Shown here one piece after another: positions 52,935 through 61,723 of a stretch of DNA of 64,000 bases. The notes below the pieces were generated by a model that was given only the letters and a program-made list of their open reading frames with translations, was not told the DNA's origin and ran no database searches. The DNA comes from Paraburkholderia fungorum. Lineage in GTDB: Bacteria > Pseudomonadota > Gammaproteobacteria > Burkholderiales > Burkholderiaceae. The DNA lies in the NCBI RefSeq assembly GCF_902833645.1, contig NZ_CADFGE010000014.1, forward strand, positions 1 to 64,000, written 5' to 3'. Both the position numbers and the translations under genes were made by a program. Within the stretch, counting starts at the first letter, position 1. Each line of letters begins with the position of its first letter.

Positions 52935-53891
52935 ATGCATGAGGTCAATTCCCGCCGCCTTGGCCATCTGATCGCGCTGGCGGAGGAAGGCAGTTTTGCG
53001 CGCGCCGCCGAGCGGGTTCATTTGAGCCAGCCGGCGTTGAGCCGCAGCATCCAGGCGCTGGAAGAGGAAGTCGGCATGAAGCTGTTCGATCGTGCCGCCC
53101 GCGGCGTCGCGATGACAGCGGCCGGGCGGCTGCTGGTCGAGCGCGCCCGGCGTGTGCTGTTCGAAACGCGTTGCCTGTTCCGCGACGTCGAACTGCTGAA
53201 GGCGCACGAACTCGGCGAAGTGCGTATCGGCCTCGGTCCCTATGCGGCCGTCGTGCTACTGCCGGACTTGCTGGTGGAGTTCGCGCGGCGCTTTCCGAAG
53301 ATCAAGGTGTCGATCGAACTCGGCGAAGGCGATGGGCTGCTTGCCAAGCTGCGGGGCGAACAGATCGATTTTCTGGTCACCGACCGCCGGGTGCCGCCCG
53401 TCACGCCCGATGTCACGTTGCAGCGCCTGCCGCGTCACGAGGGCGGCTGGTTCGCGCGGCCGGACCATCCGCTGTTTGCACGCGGCACCGTGCAGTTGGC
53501 GGCGTTGCGCGAGTTCCCGCTGGTCTCGGTGAGCTTGCCCGCGTTCATGAAAGACGCCTTGCATCGCCTGCTCAAGTATCGTGCTCACGAGCAGATTCCA
53601 TTGCAGATCGAATGCAACGACGTGGCGGTACTGAAGGACGTCGCCGCGCAGACGGACGCGGTGCTGTTCTCCACGGCGTCAGCGGTGCGGCGGGATCTGG
53701 AAATGCGGCGGCTCGCGCGCATTCCGCTCGTCAATCCCCCGCGTCTCGCACTGGAATTCGCGCTCGTGTATCTGGCCGAACGCACGCCTTCGCCCGCCGC
53801 GTATTCCGCGTTGGGGCTTGCCGAGCAGGTGATGGAGGACGCCAACCGCGCTGCGCAGGGCCTGCTGCACTCCGGCGCGCCGACGGCGTAG
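52935..53891 (+). CDS. LysR family transcriptional regulator
   Basis: This 318-residue LysR protein has the helix-turn-helix SFARAAERVHLSQPALSRSIQALEEEVGMKLFDR and a standard effector domain. ATG 52935 is chosen over 52896 because family similarity starts at HEVNSRRLGHLIALAEEGSF. The divergent MFS transporter is the likely target. A TGAATTGTTCA element (near 52891) in the gap is a possible but weak LysR site. Confidence 0.92.
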   Translation: MHEVNSRRLGHLIALAEEGSFARAAERVHLSQPALSRSIQALEEEVGMKLFDRAARGVAMTAAGRLLVERARRVLFETRCLFRDVELLKAHELGEVRIGLGPYAAVVLLPDLLVEFARRFPKIKVSIELGEGDGLLAKLRGEQIDFLVTDRRVPPVTPDVTLQRLPRHEGGWFARPDHPLFARGTVQLAALREFPLVSVSLPAFMKDALHRLLKYRAHEQIPLQIECNDVAVLKDVAAQTDAVLFSTASAVRRDLEMRRLARIPLVNPPRLALEFALVYLAERTPSPAAYSALGLAEQVMEDANRAAQGLLHSGAPTA

Positions 53892-53982
53892 CGGGCGGAT
53901 GGATGGCCGGCGGTGCGATTCGATGAGCGTCCCGGTGATTACCCTGGAGGCGGTTGACACAACGGCTCCAATCGCGGACGAT

Positions 53983-54000
53983 CCGGAATCCAGATTCCGG
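53983..54000. promoter_or_regulatory. 18-bp perfect palindrome upstream of the TetR gene
   Basis: CCGGAATCCAGATTCCGG is perfectly symmetric and lies 53 bp before the TetR ATG. A related site (14 of 18 positions) lies before the alkylsulfatase, so both are proposed operators for this TetR protein. Confidence 0.7.
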
Positions 54001-54052
54001 TTTTACGTGAATCTCCCTTTATTCGAAGCAGCGAACCGAGACTGAGCAGCGC

Positions 54053-54742
54053 ATGACGACGACTTCACCGCGCGGCCGCGAAATGCAGCCAGGCGCCATC
54101 GCGGCGCCGCGTCAGACGCGCAGTCAGCAGGGGCTCGTTCGCATGCTGCAGGCCGGGCGCGAGTTGATCGAAGCGAGCGGCAATCTCGACGATCTGTCGA
54201 TCAACGACATCGTCGAGCGCGCGGGTACGTCGATCGGCGCGTTCTATCGGCGCTTCGACAACAAGGACGCCTTCTTCGATGTCCTCCAGGATGCGGCGAT
54301 GGAAGCGGGGCTCGAGCACGTACGCGAGGCCGTCGAGCGTGACCCTGCCTGGCGTTCGAACGATGCGGGCACGCTTGCCGATGCGGTCATTTCGTTTTAC
54401 GTCGTGACGTTCCGGCGCAATCGCGGGTTGTATCACGCGTCGCTGCTGCGGGCGTCGCAACGCAAAGCCAGTTGGGATGTCGTGAAGTCGGCCAATCACG
54501 AAGTTCTGGCAATGATGGTGCCGCGTCTCGTCACCGCATTGGCGCGGTCGCGCGGCATCAAGGCGGATCACGACACCACCCAGGCGCTCGAATTCGAAGT
54601 GCGCGCCACTTTGCAGATGATTCTTGGCATGCTGGTCAACAGCGTGCTGAACGATCCCGGTCCTTTGTCGCTGTCCAGCCGCCAGTTGCGCTCGTGGTTG
54701 CAGATCCGGCTGCGCCGTTGCCTCGGCCTCCCGGACCACTGA
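54053..54742 (+). CDS. TetR/AcrR family regulator, probably of alkylsulfatase and fadD
   Basis: This 229-residue protein has a TetR DNA-binding domain (~20-75: LIEASGNLDDLSINDIVERAGTSIGAFYRRFDNKDAFFDVL) preceded by a short polar extension, and a divergent ligand domain. It is followed after 109 bp by the alkylsulfatase on the same strand. Paired palindromes before both genes point to a local repressor, by inference. Confidence 0.9.
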   Translation: MTTTSPRGREMQPGAIAAPRQTRSQQGLVRMLQAGRELIEASGNLDDLSINDIVERAGTSIGAFYRRFDNKDAFFDVLQDAAMEAGLEHVREAVERDPAWRSNDAGTLADAVISFYVVTFRRNRGLYHASLLRASQRKASWDVVKSANHEVLAMMVPRLVTALARSRGIKADHDTTQALEFEVRATLQMILGMLVNSVLNDPGPLSLSSRQLRSWLQIRLRRCLGLPDH

Positions 54743-54758
54743 TTTTTTTGCCCAAAAA

Positions 54759-54776
54759 ACGGAATCGGAATTCCGG
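54759..54776. promoter_or_regulatory. Second TetR-type operator, upstream of the alkylsulfatase
   Basis: ACGGAATCGGAATTCCGG matches the upstream palindrome CCGGAATCCAGATTCCGG at 14 of 18 positions, with differences mainly at the centre. It lies 76 bp before the alkylsulfatase ATG. Confidence 0.65.
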
Positions 54777-54851
54777 TTCTGTACGCCAGAAAACTATCCG
54801 GATGCCGCACGATTTCCACTGCGCGCCGTCGAGCCTTCAAGGAGACACTGC

Positions 54852-56672
54852 ATGAGTTCATGTTGCCCGGAACGGGGCCGCAATCCCGCCTTCGATGCGC
54901 CGCATATCGGCGAACCGCTCGATGTCGCGTTCGACGCCGGCGTGAATCTCGCATTCACGATTGCTGCGCCGACCGTGCCGCCGCGCCTCACCGAGCACTC
55001 GCGACGCATGGCGCAGCGGATCTATCGCGTCGCCGAGCGCGTGTATTGCGCGGTCGGCTATGCAATCGCGAACATTATCTTCGTGGTGGGCGACGAGGGC
55101 ATCGTGGTCATCGACACGACCGAAGCGGTGTCGGCAGCGAAACGCATCTATGAGGATTTCTGCGCGATCGATCCGCGGCACGCAAAGCTGCCGGTCAAGG
55201 CCGTGGTCTACACGCACAACCACACGGATCATACGGGCGGCGTGCGTGCTTTTGTCGACGAAACCGCGCTCGAGGCCGGCAGCATCGAGATCATCGCGCA
55301 CCGCTCGTTGATGGAAACCGTGATTAACAACGCGAATCTCGTGGCGCCGATTCTTGCCACGCGTTCGGCGTACAGCTTCGGCACCCTGCTGCCGGAGGGC
55401 GCGACCGGCAAGGTCAACGCGGGCATTGGGCCGGTTCTGATCGCCGAGCCGGCGAGTTTCTTCGCGCCGACCCGCGTGTTCGACGACAGGCTCGACATCG
55501 TGCTGGCAGGCGTGCATTTCGAGTTCCGCTATGCGCCTTCCGAAGCCGACGACGAAATCGTCATGTGGCTGCCGGATCTCGATGTGCTGCTGTCGGCGGA
55601 AGTGATCCAGGGAGAGTGTCTCGCGAACGTGCATACGCTGCGCGGCACGCGTTATCGCGATCCGGTGCGCTGGTATCAGACGATCGACATGATGCGCGGT
55701 TTCAATGCGGCGCATATGGTGCCTGCGCATGGCCGCCCGGTATCGGGCGCGCAATACGTTGCCGAGGTGTTGTGCGTGTACCGCGACGCTATCCAGTTCA
55801 TCCACGACCAGACCATCCGCCAGATGAACCTCGGTCTGAGTCCGGATGAACTCGCCGAGGCGGTTCCCGCGCTGCCGCCTCATCTCGCGGAACATGCATG
55901 GCTCGGCGAGTACTACGGCACCGTCAAGCATTCGGTGCGACAGGTATATAGCGGTCAACTCGGCTGGTTCGACGGCGATCCGGCGTCGCTCGATCCGTTG
56001 CCGCGTGTTGAGCGTTCGCGGCGCATGGTGCAGATGATGGGCGGCGCAGAAGCGGTGCGCGCCGCCGTGCGCGCGGCGTTGGACGATTCGGACTGGCGCT
56101 GGGCCGCGGAGCTGGCCACGCTGCTGGTGCGTCTCGACAAAACCGACAGCGAGGCGCGCAAGCTCAAGGCGAGCGCGCTGCGCGAATTGGGCTATCGCAC
56201 GGTGAACACCAACTGGCGCAACTGGTATCTGAGCGCAGCACGCGAGCTCGAACACGCCTTCGACGAATTGCCGTTTGGCGGCAGTTCGAGCTTCGCCTCG
56301 GCGGATGTGTTGCGCGCTCAACCGTTGCGCAATGTGTTCCAGCGCTTCAGTGTAAACGTCGATCCGCAACGTTGCGCCAATGTGCAGATGACGCTCGCAT
56401 TCCGCGTGACGGATCGCGATGAAACCTACGCGCTCGAATTGCGGCGTGGCGTGTTGCAGATTCACGAGTGCGCGCCTGCGGCGATCGACGTCCAACTCGC
56501 GCTGCAAACCGCCACTTTGTACAGTGCGCTTCGCGACATGGCGGCGCAGTTGCCGAAGTGTCTGGAGAGCGGCACAGTAACCCTGGAGCGCGGCACGGCT
56601 GCGCAGTTGCACGCGTTTTTCGACTGCTTCGATAGGCCGGCGCGGCGGATGCCCGCACTGACCACGCGATAG
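54852..56672 (+). CDS. Linear primary alkylsulfatase (MBL fold with SCP2-like C-terminus)
   Basis: This 606-residue protein belongs to the SdsA1/BDS1 class of Zn-dependent alkylsulfatases, which hydrolyse sulfate esters such as dodecyl sulfate to alcohol and sulfate. The metallo-beta-lactamase motif THNHTDHTGG is at residues ~121-130 (H122, H124, D126, H127). A helical dimerisation domain and a C-terminal SCP2-like lipid-binding domain (~480-600) follow. No signal peptide is seen, unlike secreted SdsA1, so the substrate must enter the cell. AAGGAG precedes the ATG. Confidence 0.9.
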   Translation: MSSCCPERGRNPAFDAPHIGEPLDVAFDAGVNLAFTIAAPTVPPRLTEHSRRMAQRIYRVAERVYCAVGYAIANIIFVVGDEGIVVIDTTEAVSAAKRIYEDFCAIDPRHAKLPVKAVVYTHNHTDHTGGVRAFVDETALEAGSIEIIAHRSLMETVINNANLVAPILATRSAYSFGTLLPEGATGKVNAGIGPVLIAEPASFFAPTRVFDDRLDIVLAGVHFEFRYAPSEADDEIVMWLPDLDVLLSAEVIQGECLANVHTLRGTRYRDPVRWYQTIDMMRGFNAAHMVPAHGRPVSGAQYVAEVLCVYRDAIQFIHDQTIRQMNLGLSPDELAEAVPALPPHLAEHAWLGEYYGTVKHSVRQVYSGQLGWFDGDPASLDPLPRVERSRRMVQMMGGAEAVRAAVRAALDDSDWRWAAELATLLVRLDKTDSEARKLKASALRELGYRTVNTNWRNWYLSAARELEHAFDELPFGGSSSFASADVLRAQPLRNVFQRFSVNVDPQRCANVQMTLAFRVTDRDETYALELRRGVLQIHECAPAAIDVQLALQTATLYSALRDMAAQLPKCLESGTVTLERGTAAQLHAFFDCFDRPARRMPALTTR

Positions 56673-56743
56673 AGTCAGGATAGAAACGGCGTCGCGCCAC
56701 ATCGTGCATTGGCGCATCGCGATACGAAACACACGGAGGAGAC

Positions 56744-58396
56744 TTGGAAAAGATATGGTTGAAGTCCTACCCGCCGGGCGTCCCGGCGGAGATCGACGCT
56801 ACACAGTTCAGCTCCGTTGGCGACATGCTGGAGCAGAGTTTCGCGGCGCACGCGGCCGCGCGCGCGTTCGTCTGCATGGGGCGCGAGCTGACCTACGGCG
56901 AACTGGATGCGAAGTCGCGTGATCTTGCTGCGTGGTTTCAACGGCTGGGTCTTGCGCGGGGCGCGCGTATCGCTGTGATGCTGCCGAACGTGCTGCAGTA
57001 TCCGGTGGCCATGGCAGCCATTCTGCGCGCGGGCTACGTGGTGGTGAACGTCAATCCGCTGTATACGCCGCGAGAGCTGGAGCATCAGTTGATCGATAGC
57101 GGCGCGCAGGCAATCGTGCTGCTCGATACGTTCGCGAAGACGCTTGAGGCGGTGCAGGCGCGTACGTCGGTCAGGCATGTTGTGCTGACTTCGATCGGCG
57201 AGATGCTCGGTGCGGGGAGCCCCGTGATTGCGGGCGATGTGCCGCCAGCTTCGTGTATCGCGCTGGACGATGCAATTGCCCGTGGTGCGGAGGCGGGCTT
57301 CACGCCGGTCGCGCTCACGCAAAACGATGTGGCCGTGCTCCAATATACCGGCGGCACGACCGGCGTTTCGAAAGGCGCCACGTTGCTGCATGGCAATCTG
57401 ATCGCCAACGTGCTGCAATCGGCGTTGTGGCGCGAGCCGGTTTATCGCGAGCGCAGCGATATCAAGCAGTACATCACGGTCGTCGCGCTGCCGCTTTATC
57501 ACATCTTCGGGCTGACGATCTGCGGTTTGCTGACGATGCGTTGCGGCGGCCTGGGCATCCTGATTCCGAATCCGCGCGATCTGCCCGGGATGATCAAAGC
57601 CTTGCAAGGCTTCGCGCTCAACTCGTTCCCCGGCGTGAACACGATGTACAACGCGCTGCTGAACGAACCTGACTTCAAGACGCTCGACTTCTCGAAGCTG
57701 GTGCAATCGAACGGCGGCGGCATGGCGGTGCAGCAAGCCGTTGCGCAACGCTGGCAAGCGCTGACTGGCGTGCCGATCGTCGAAGGTTATGGGCTCTCGG
57801 AAACCTCGCCGTGCGCCACCACCAATCTGCCGACGTCCACCGCATTCACCGGGACCGTCGGCTTGCCGTTGCCGTCCACGGATATTTCGATTCGCGACGA
57901 CGCCGGTCGCGAAGTGCCGCTCGGCGAGCGCGGCGAAATCTGCATTCGCGGACCGCAGGTGATGGCCGGCTATTGGAACCGTCCCGATGAAACCGCGAAG
58001 GTGATGACGCCGGATGGCTTCTTCAAATCTGGTGACATTGGCCTGATGACGGAAGAAGGTTTTGTGAAAATCGTCGATCGCAAGAAAGACATGATTCTGG
58101 TGTCGGGCTTCAACGTCTATCCGAACGAAATCGAGGACGTGGTGGCGAAGCATCCGGGCGTGTTCGAAGTGGTCGCGGTCGGCGTGCCGGACGCCGAGGC
58201 GGGTGAGGTGGTGAAGCTTTATGTGGTCAAGAAAGACCCGGCGCTCACCGAAGCGGAGATTCTCGCCTTCTGCAAGGAGCAACTGACGGGTTACAAGCGC
58301 CCCAAAATCATCGAGTTTCGCAGCGAACTGCCAAAGACTAACGTCGGGAAGATTTTGCGGCGCGTATTGCGCGACGAGGTGAAAAGCGCGGGCTGA
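56744..58396 (+). CDS. fadD: Long-chain fatty acid-CoA ligase FadD
   Basis: FadD activates fatty acids to acyl-CoA. The 550-residue protein has the AMP-binding motif LQYTGGTTGVSKGA, VEGYGLSETSP, GEICIRGPQVMAGYW and the FACS block DGFFKSGDIGLMTEEGFVKIVDRKKDMI. The start is TTG 56744 (MEKIWLKSYPPGVPAEI), which aligns with the E. coli FadD N-terminus (KVWLNRYPADVP) and has CGGAGGA upstream. It follows the alkylsulfatase by 71 bp. Confidence 0.94.
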   Translation: MEKIWLKSYPPGVPAEIDATQFSSVGDMLEQSFAAHAAARAFVCMGRELTYGELDAKSRDLAAWFQRLGLARGARIAVMLPNVLQYPVAMAAILRAGYVVVNVNPLYTPRELEHQLIDSGAQAIVLLDTFAKTLEAVQARTSVRHVVLTSIGEMLGAGSPVIAGDVPPASCIALDDAIARGAEAGFTPVALTQNDVAVLQYTGGTTGVSKGATLLHGNLIANVLQSALWREPVYRERSDIKQYITVVALPLYHIFGLTICGLLTMRCGGLGILIPNPRDLPGMIKALQGFALNSFPGVNTMYNALLNEPDFKTLDFSKLVQSNGGGMAVQQAVAQRWQALTGVPIVEGYGLSETSPCATTNLPTSTAFTGTVGLPLPSTDISIRDDAGREVPLGERGEICIRGPQVMAGYWNRPDETAKVMTPDGFFKSGDIGLMTEEGFVKIVDRKKDMILVSGFNVYPNEIEDVVAKHPGVFEVVAVGVPDAEAGEVVKLYVVKKDPALTEAEILAFCKEQLTGYKRPKIIEFRSELPKTNVGKILRRVLRDEVKSAG

Positions 58397-58518
58397 AAAC
58401 GGGCGTGTCGTGTGTCCTGACTTGGGTGTCCGACATGCTGCAACGTTGAGGCTCCCTGCAGCGTGGCGTAATTCCGGGTACATTCTTGTTCTCGACACCA
58501 CGCACTAGGGAGTACACG

Positions 58519-58905
58519 ATGCGCCTGCTTCACACCATGCTCCGGGTCGGCGACCTGGACCGTTCGATTGCTTTTTACACCGACCTGCTCGGCATGAAAT
58601 TGCTGCGCCGCGAGGATTATCCGGAAGGTAAATTCACGCTGGCGTTTGTCGGCTATGAAGACGAACGCAGCGGTACCGTTCTCGAACTGACACATAACTG
58701 GGACACGCCGTCGTACGACCTCGGCAACGGCTTTGGCCACCTCGCGGTTGAAGTGGAAGACGCCTATGCAGCGTGCGACAAGATCAAGGCGCAAGGCGGC
58801 AAGGTCGTGCGCGAAGCCGGCCCGATGAAGCACGGCACTACCGTGATCGCTTTCGTCGAAGATCCGGATGGCTACAAGATCGAGTTCATCCAGAAGAAAA
58901 AATGA
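58519..58905 (+). CDS. gloA: Lactoylglutathione lyase (glyoxalase I)
   Basis: GloA isomerises the hemithioacetal of methylglyoxal and glutathione to S-lactoylglutathione. The 128-residue protein keeps all four metal ligands at the E. coli positions: H5, E56, H74 and E122. E. coli-like length implies the Ni-type enzyme. ATG 58519 gives MRLLHTMLRVGDLDRS, the standard start. Confidence 0.97.
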   Translation: MRLLHTMLRVGDLDRSIAFYTDLLGMKLLRREDYPEGKFTLAFVGYEDERSGTVLELTHNWDTPSYDLGNGFGHLAVEVEDAYAACDKIKAQGGKVVREAGPMKHGTTVIAFVEDPDGYKIEFIQKKK

Positions 58906-58931
58906 CTTAAGCGGCAGGGCGAGGACAAGCG

Positions 58932-59330
58932 ATGAATAACAGCAATCCCTACTTCAACGAACTTGCCGACATTCACGTCGAAATTCAGGCGCTGTTTGAC
59001 GGCTCCGCGGATCACGGCGCGCTGGAACGCATCATGGCGCGCTTTGCCCCGCAGTTCACGCTGGTCATGCCGTCCGGTCTCGTACTCGACCACGCGGGTC
59101 TGCGCGCGACTTTCACGAAGCTGAGCGGCGCGCGTCCCGGCTCGCAGATCACTATCCGCGATATGGAAATCGTCGCCGAGTATCCGTCGGGCGCGGTGGT
59201 GAAATATCGCGAGTATCAACGCGACAGCGCGGGCAATGCGAACGTGCGACGCTCGACAGCGGTGCTGGAACTCGACGCACACGGCAAGGTGATGTGGCGT
59301 CACCTGCAGGAAACCTTCTGCACGGAGTAA
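58932..59330 (+). CDS. NTF2-like (SnoaL/DUF4440-type) hypothetical protein
   Basis: This 132-residue protein has the layout of small NTF2-fold proteins: an N-terminal helix pair, then FAPQFTLVMPSGLVLDHAGLRATF and VKYREYQRDSAG strands, ending WRHLQETF. The fold is inferred from pattern only. It follows gloA by 26 bp. No catalytic motif is evident. Confidence 0.65.
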   Translation: MNNSNPYFNELADIHVEIQALFDGSADHGALERIMARFAPQFTLVMPSGLVLDHAGLRATFTKLSGARPGSQITIRDMEIVAEYPSGAVVKYREYQRDSAGNANVRRSTAVLELDAHGKVMWRHLQETFCTE

Positions 59331-59347
59331 GTGGCGGGTTTTGGAAC

Positions 59348-59385
59348 GCCGGTGCGTCGGCTTTGGGCTGAGGCACCGGCTTTTT
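59348..59385 (+). terminator. Intrinsic terminator after the NTF2-like gene
   Basis: GCCGGTGC (59348-59355) pairs with GCACCGGC (59373-59380), followed by TTTTT. It ends the gloA-side transcription before the convergent metallopeptidase. Confidence 0.8.
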
Positions 59386-59424
59386 GAGGTTTCGCGGCTT
59401 TGTGCCGAAGAAAGCCCGAAGGTT

Positions 59425-60315
59425 CTAAAGCGTCGGCAATAATTCCGGCGGATGCGACTTCAACGTCTGCCGCGCTTCGCGGAATTCCGGAAAAATCGAT
59501 TCGACCGTCTGCCAGAAGCGGGGACTGTGATTCATCTCCCGCAGATGCGCGAGTTCGTGCGCCACGACGTAGTCGATGATCGACAACGGAAAGTGAATCA
59601 GCCGCCAGTTCAGGCGGATCTTGCCGTCGCTTGAACAACTGCCCCAACGGGTGGCCGCTGAAGAGAGCGCATACGCACGATAGTTGACACCCAGCTTTTC
59701 CGCGTAGATCGCGAGGCGCTCGCCGAACAGACGTTTTGCTTCGCCCTGCAGCCAGCCTTGCACGCGATCCTTGATCTGCTGCGGATCGGCTTGCAACGGC
59801 AGTGGAACCTGCAACGCGGCTTCATCCGCATTGAACGCGAGCGTGCCTTGCGGCGAGCCGAGCTTCACACGCACCGGCTGGCCGAGATACGGCACTTCGG
59901 CACCGTCTTTCCAGTCGACCTTGGGCAGCGCGCGTTGTTCGACACGCGTTTGCCACTCGATCAGCTTCGTGAAGATCCAGCGCTGCTTTTCGGTGATCGC
60001 GGTTTCGATATCGGCGAGCGTGACCCAACGTGGTGCGGTAATCATCAGGCCGGTGCTGTCGATTGCAAACCCGATCGAACGGCGGGCCGAGCGCTTGAGC
60101 ACATAGTGCAGCGTGCGCGAACCGATGGTGATACTGCGCAGCTTGGTACCATCCGGTGCGAGCGGCACGGCCGGTTGCTGCCCGCCTTGCGAACCCGCGG
60201 ACGGAGCGGAGGGTGTTGGGGACGACGACGTCGACCCCGGCTCGGCGAAGAGCGGGAGATCGAGCTGCCGGTTATCGAGCGCCACAGCGGGCTGCGACGT
60301 AGGAGACTTCTGCAT
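59425..60315 (-). CDS. YgjP-type metallopeptidase (DUF45/SprT-like)
   Basis: This 296-residue protein has the zinc motif HELAHLREMNHSPRFW (HExxH plus downstream His) at the C-terminus and the YgjP/UTP-pyrophosphatase-like segment TLHYVLKRSARRSIGFAID. The first ~70 residues are a Ser/Pro/Gly-rich, poorly conserved extension. Homologues have been described as M48-like or as associated with type I restriction systems; no such system is here. Confidence 0.87.
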   Translation of the reverse strand: MQKSPTSQPAVALDNRQLDLPLFAEPGSTSSSPTPSAPSAGSQGGQQPAVPLAPDGTKLRSITIGSRTLHYVLKRSARRSIGFAIDSTGLMITAPRWVTLADIETAITEKQRWIFTKLIEWQTRVEQRALPKVDWKDGAEVPYLGQPVRVKLGSPQGTLAFNADEAALQVPLPLQADPQQIKDRVQGWLQGEAKRLFGERLAIYAEKLGVNYRAYALSSAATRWGSCSSDGKIRLNWRLIHFPLSIIDYVVAHELAHLREMNHSPRFWQTVESIFPEFREARQTLKSHPPELLPTL

Positions 60316-60359
60316 CGGATTCGGCTTCGCGCAAATGCGCCTTCGAGGGCGCGGGCGCG

Positions 60360-61118
60360 TCAGATTGGTGCGGCGGCGGAACTGCTATCCGCCGCGCGGT
60401 ACGCAGTAGGATCGATGCGACGCATTTCTGCTTCGATCCATTGTTCGACGCGCGTGTTCACTTCATCGGGCGTGAGCCCCGTCGTGTCAATCGGCTTGCC
60501 GATCGACACTGTGACTATACCCGCATATTTGAGAAACGAGTTACGCGGCCACACGCGCCCGGCGTTGTGCGCGATCGGCACGACGGGTGCGCCGGTGGCA
60601 ATCGCGAAACGCGCGCCGCCGGTTTTGTACTTGCCCTGCTTGCCGGTGGGCGTACGGGTGCCTTCCGGAAACATGATGACCCAGGCGCCTTCCGCCATGC
60701 GCTGCTTGCCTTGCCTGATGACTGATTCGAACGCGTACTTGCCTTCCTTGCGGTCGATGTGAACCATCTTCAACATGCCGAGCGCCCAGCCGAAGAACGG
60801 CACGTACAGCAGCTCGCGCTTGAACACGTAGCACAGCGGCCGCGGCATCAGCGCCGGAAACGCCAGCGTTTCCCACGCCGATTGATGCTTGGACAGCAGC
60901 ACGGCCGGACCGTCGGGCAGATTCTCGAAGCCTTCGATCCTGTAGCGGATGCCGTTCAGCCAGCGCACCGTGCGCAGCGTGGCGCGGCACCAGCCGGCTG
61001 CCATCCAGTAGCGGCTGTCGGCGCGCATGAACGGAAACGCGATGAAGCACGCGGTTGCATACGGCACCGTGAAGAGCACGAAATAGATCAGGAGCAGCAG
61101 GGAACGAATGAAGCGCAT
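60360..61118 (-). CDS. plsC: 1-acylglycerol-3-phosphate acyltransferase PlsC
   Basis: PlsC acylates lysophosphatidic acid to phosphatidic acid at the inner membrane. The 252-residue protein has an N-terminal membrane helix (~5-25). The catalytic motif is SKHQSAWETLAF, where the usual H-x4-D has Glu in place of Asp, a variant I recall from beta-proteobacteria. FPEGTRTPTG and APVVPIAHNAG are the other acyltransferase blocks. ATG 61118 chosen; the in-frame extension to 61211 enters gmhB. Confidence 0.9.
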   Translation of the reverse strand: MRFIRSLLLLIYFVLFTVPYATACFIAFPFMRADSRYWMAAGWCRATLRTVRWLNGIRYRIEGFENLPDGPAVLLSKHQSAWETLAFPALMPRPLCYVFKRELLYVPFFGWALGMLKMVHIDRKEGKYAFESVIRQGKQRMAEGAWVIMFPEGTRTPTGKQGKYKTGGARFAIATGAPVVPIAHNAGRVWPRNSFLKYAGIVTVSIGKPIDTTGLTPDEVNTRVEQWIEAEMRRIDPTAYRAADSSSAAAPI

Positions 61119-61158
61119 CGGCGTGGTCTGTGAGGGTTGGGGACGCGCGTGGTGCGAG

Positions 61159-61713
61159 TCACTCTTGAGCGTCGGAAAGGAAGTCGAGCGCGAACGCCCG
61201 CAGGTCGTCATGCACGCGCGTGCCTTCGGGCAGTCCGCCGGCCTGGAGCGTTTTGCGGCCCTTGCCGGTCAGCACCAGGTGGGTTGGATGTCCGAGCGAC
61301 GCGCCCGCTTCCAGGTCACGCATCGCGTCGCCGACCACCGGCGTATGCTGCGGATCGACTTCGAAACGTTCGGCGATCATCTTCAGCATACCGGGCTTTG
61401 GCTTGCGACATTCGCAGTGATCCTGCGCCGTATGCGGGCAGAAGAACACTGCGTCGATACGCCCGCCGACTGCCGCCGCCATGCGATGCATTTTCAGATG
61501 CATCGCATTGAGCGCGTTCATGTCGAAGAGACCGCGGCCGATGCCCGACTGGTTGGTCGCGACCGCAATGCGATAACCCGCCTGGTTGAGCCGCGCGATC
61601 GCTTCTAGCGAGCCGGGCAGGGCGACCCATTCGTCCGGCGACTTGATGAACGCGTCGGAATCGACGTTGATCACGCCGTCGCGGTCGAGGATCACCACTT
61701 TTTTGGTCGGCAT
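61159..61713 (-). CDS. gmhB: D-glycero-beta-D-manno-heptose-1,7-bisphosphate 7-phosphatase GmhB
   Basis: GmhB removes the 7-phosphate in LPS heptose precursor synthesis. The 184-residue HAD phosphatase has the nucleophile motif LDRDGVIN (D10, D12) and the Zn-binding loop CPHTAQDHCECRKPKPG. VATNQSGIGRG (HAD motif II) is intact. It lies between glyS and plsC on the same strand. Confidence 0.93.
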   Translation of the reverse strand: MPTKKVVILDRDGVINVDSDAFIKSPDEWVALPGSLEAIARLNQAGYRIAVATNQSGIGRGLFDMNALNAMHLKMHRMAAAVGGRIDAVFFCPHTAQDHCECRKPKPGMLKMIAERFEVDPQHTPVVGDAMRDLEAGASLGHPTHLVLTGKGRKTLQAGGLPEGTRVHDDLRAFALDFLSDAQE

Positions 61714-61723
61714 GGCGCGGGGC

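Noticed and set aside
52833..53207. Upstream extension of the MFS gene into the LysR gene
   Set aside because: It overlaps the divergent LysR coding region and its translation is not membrane-like.
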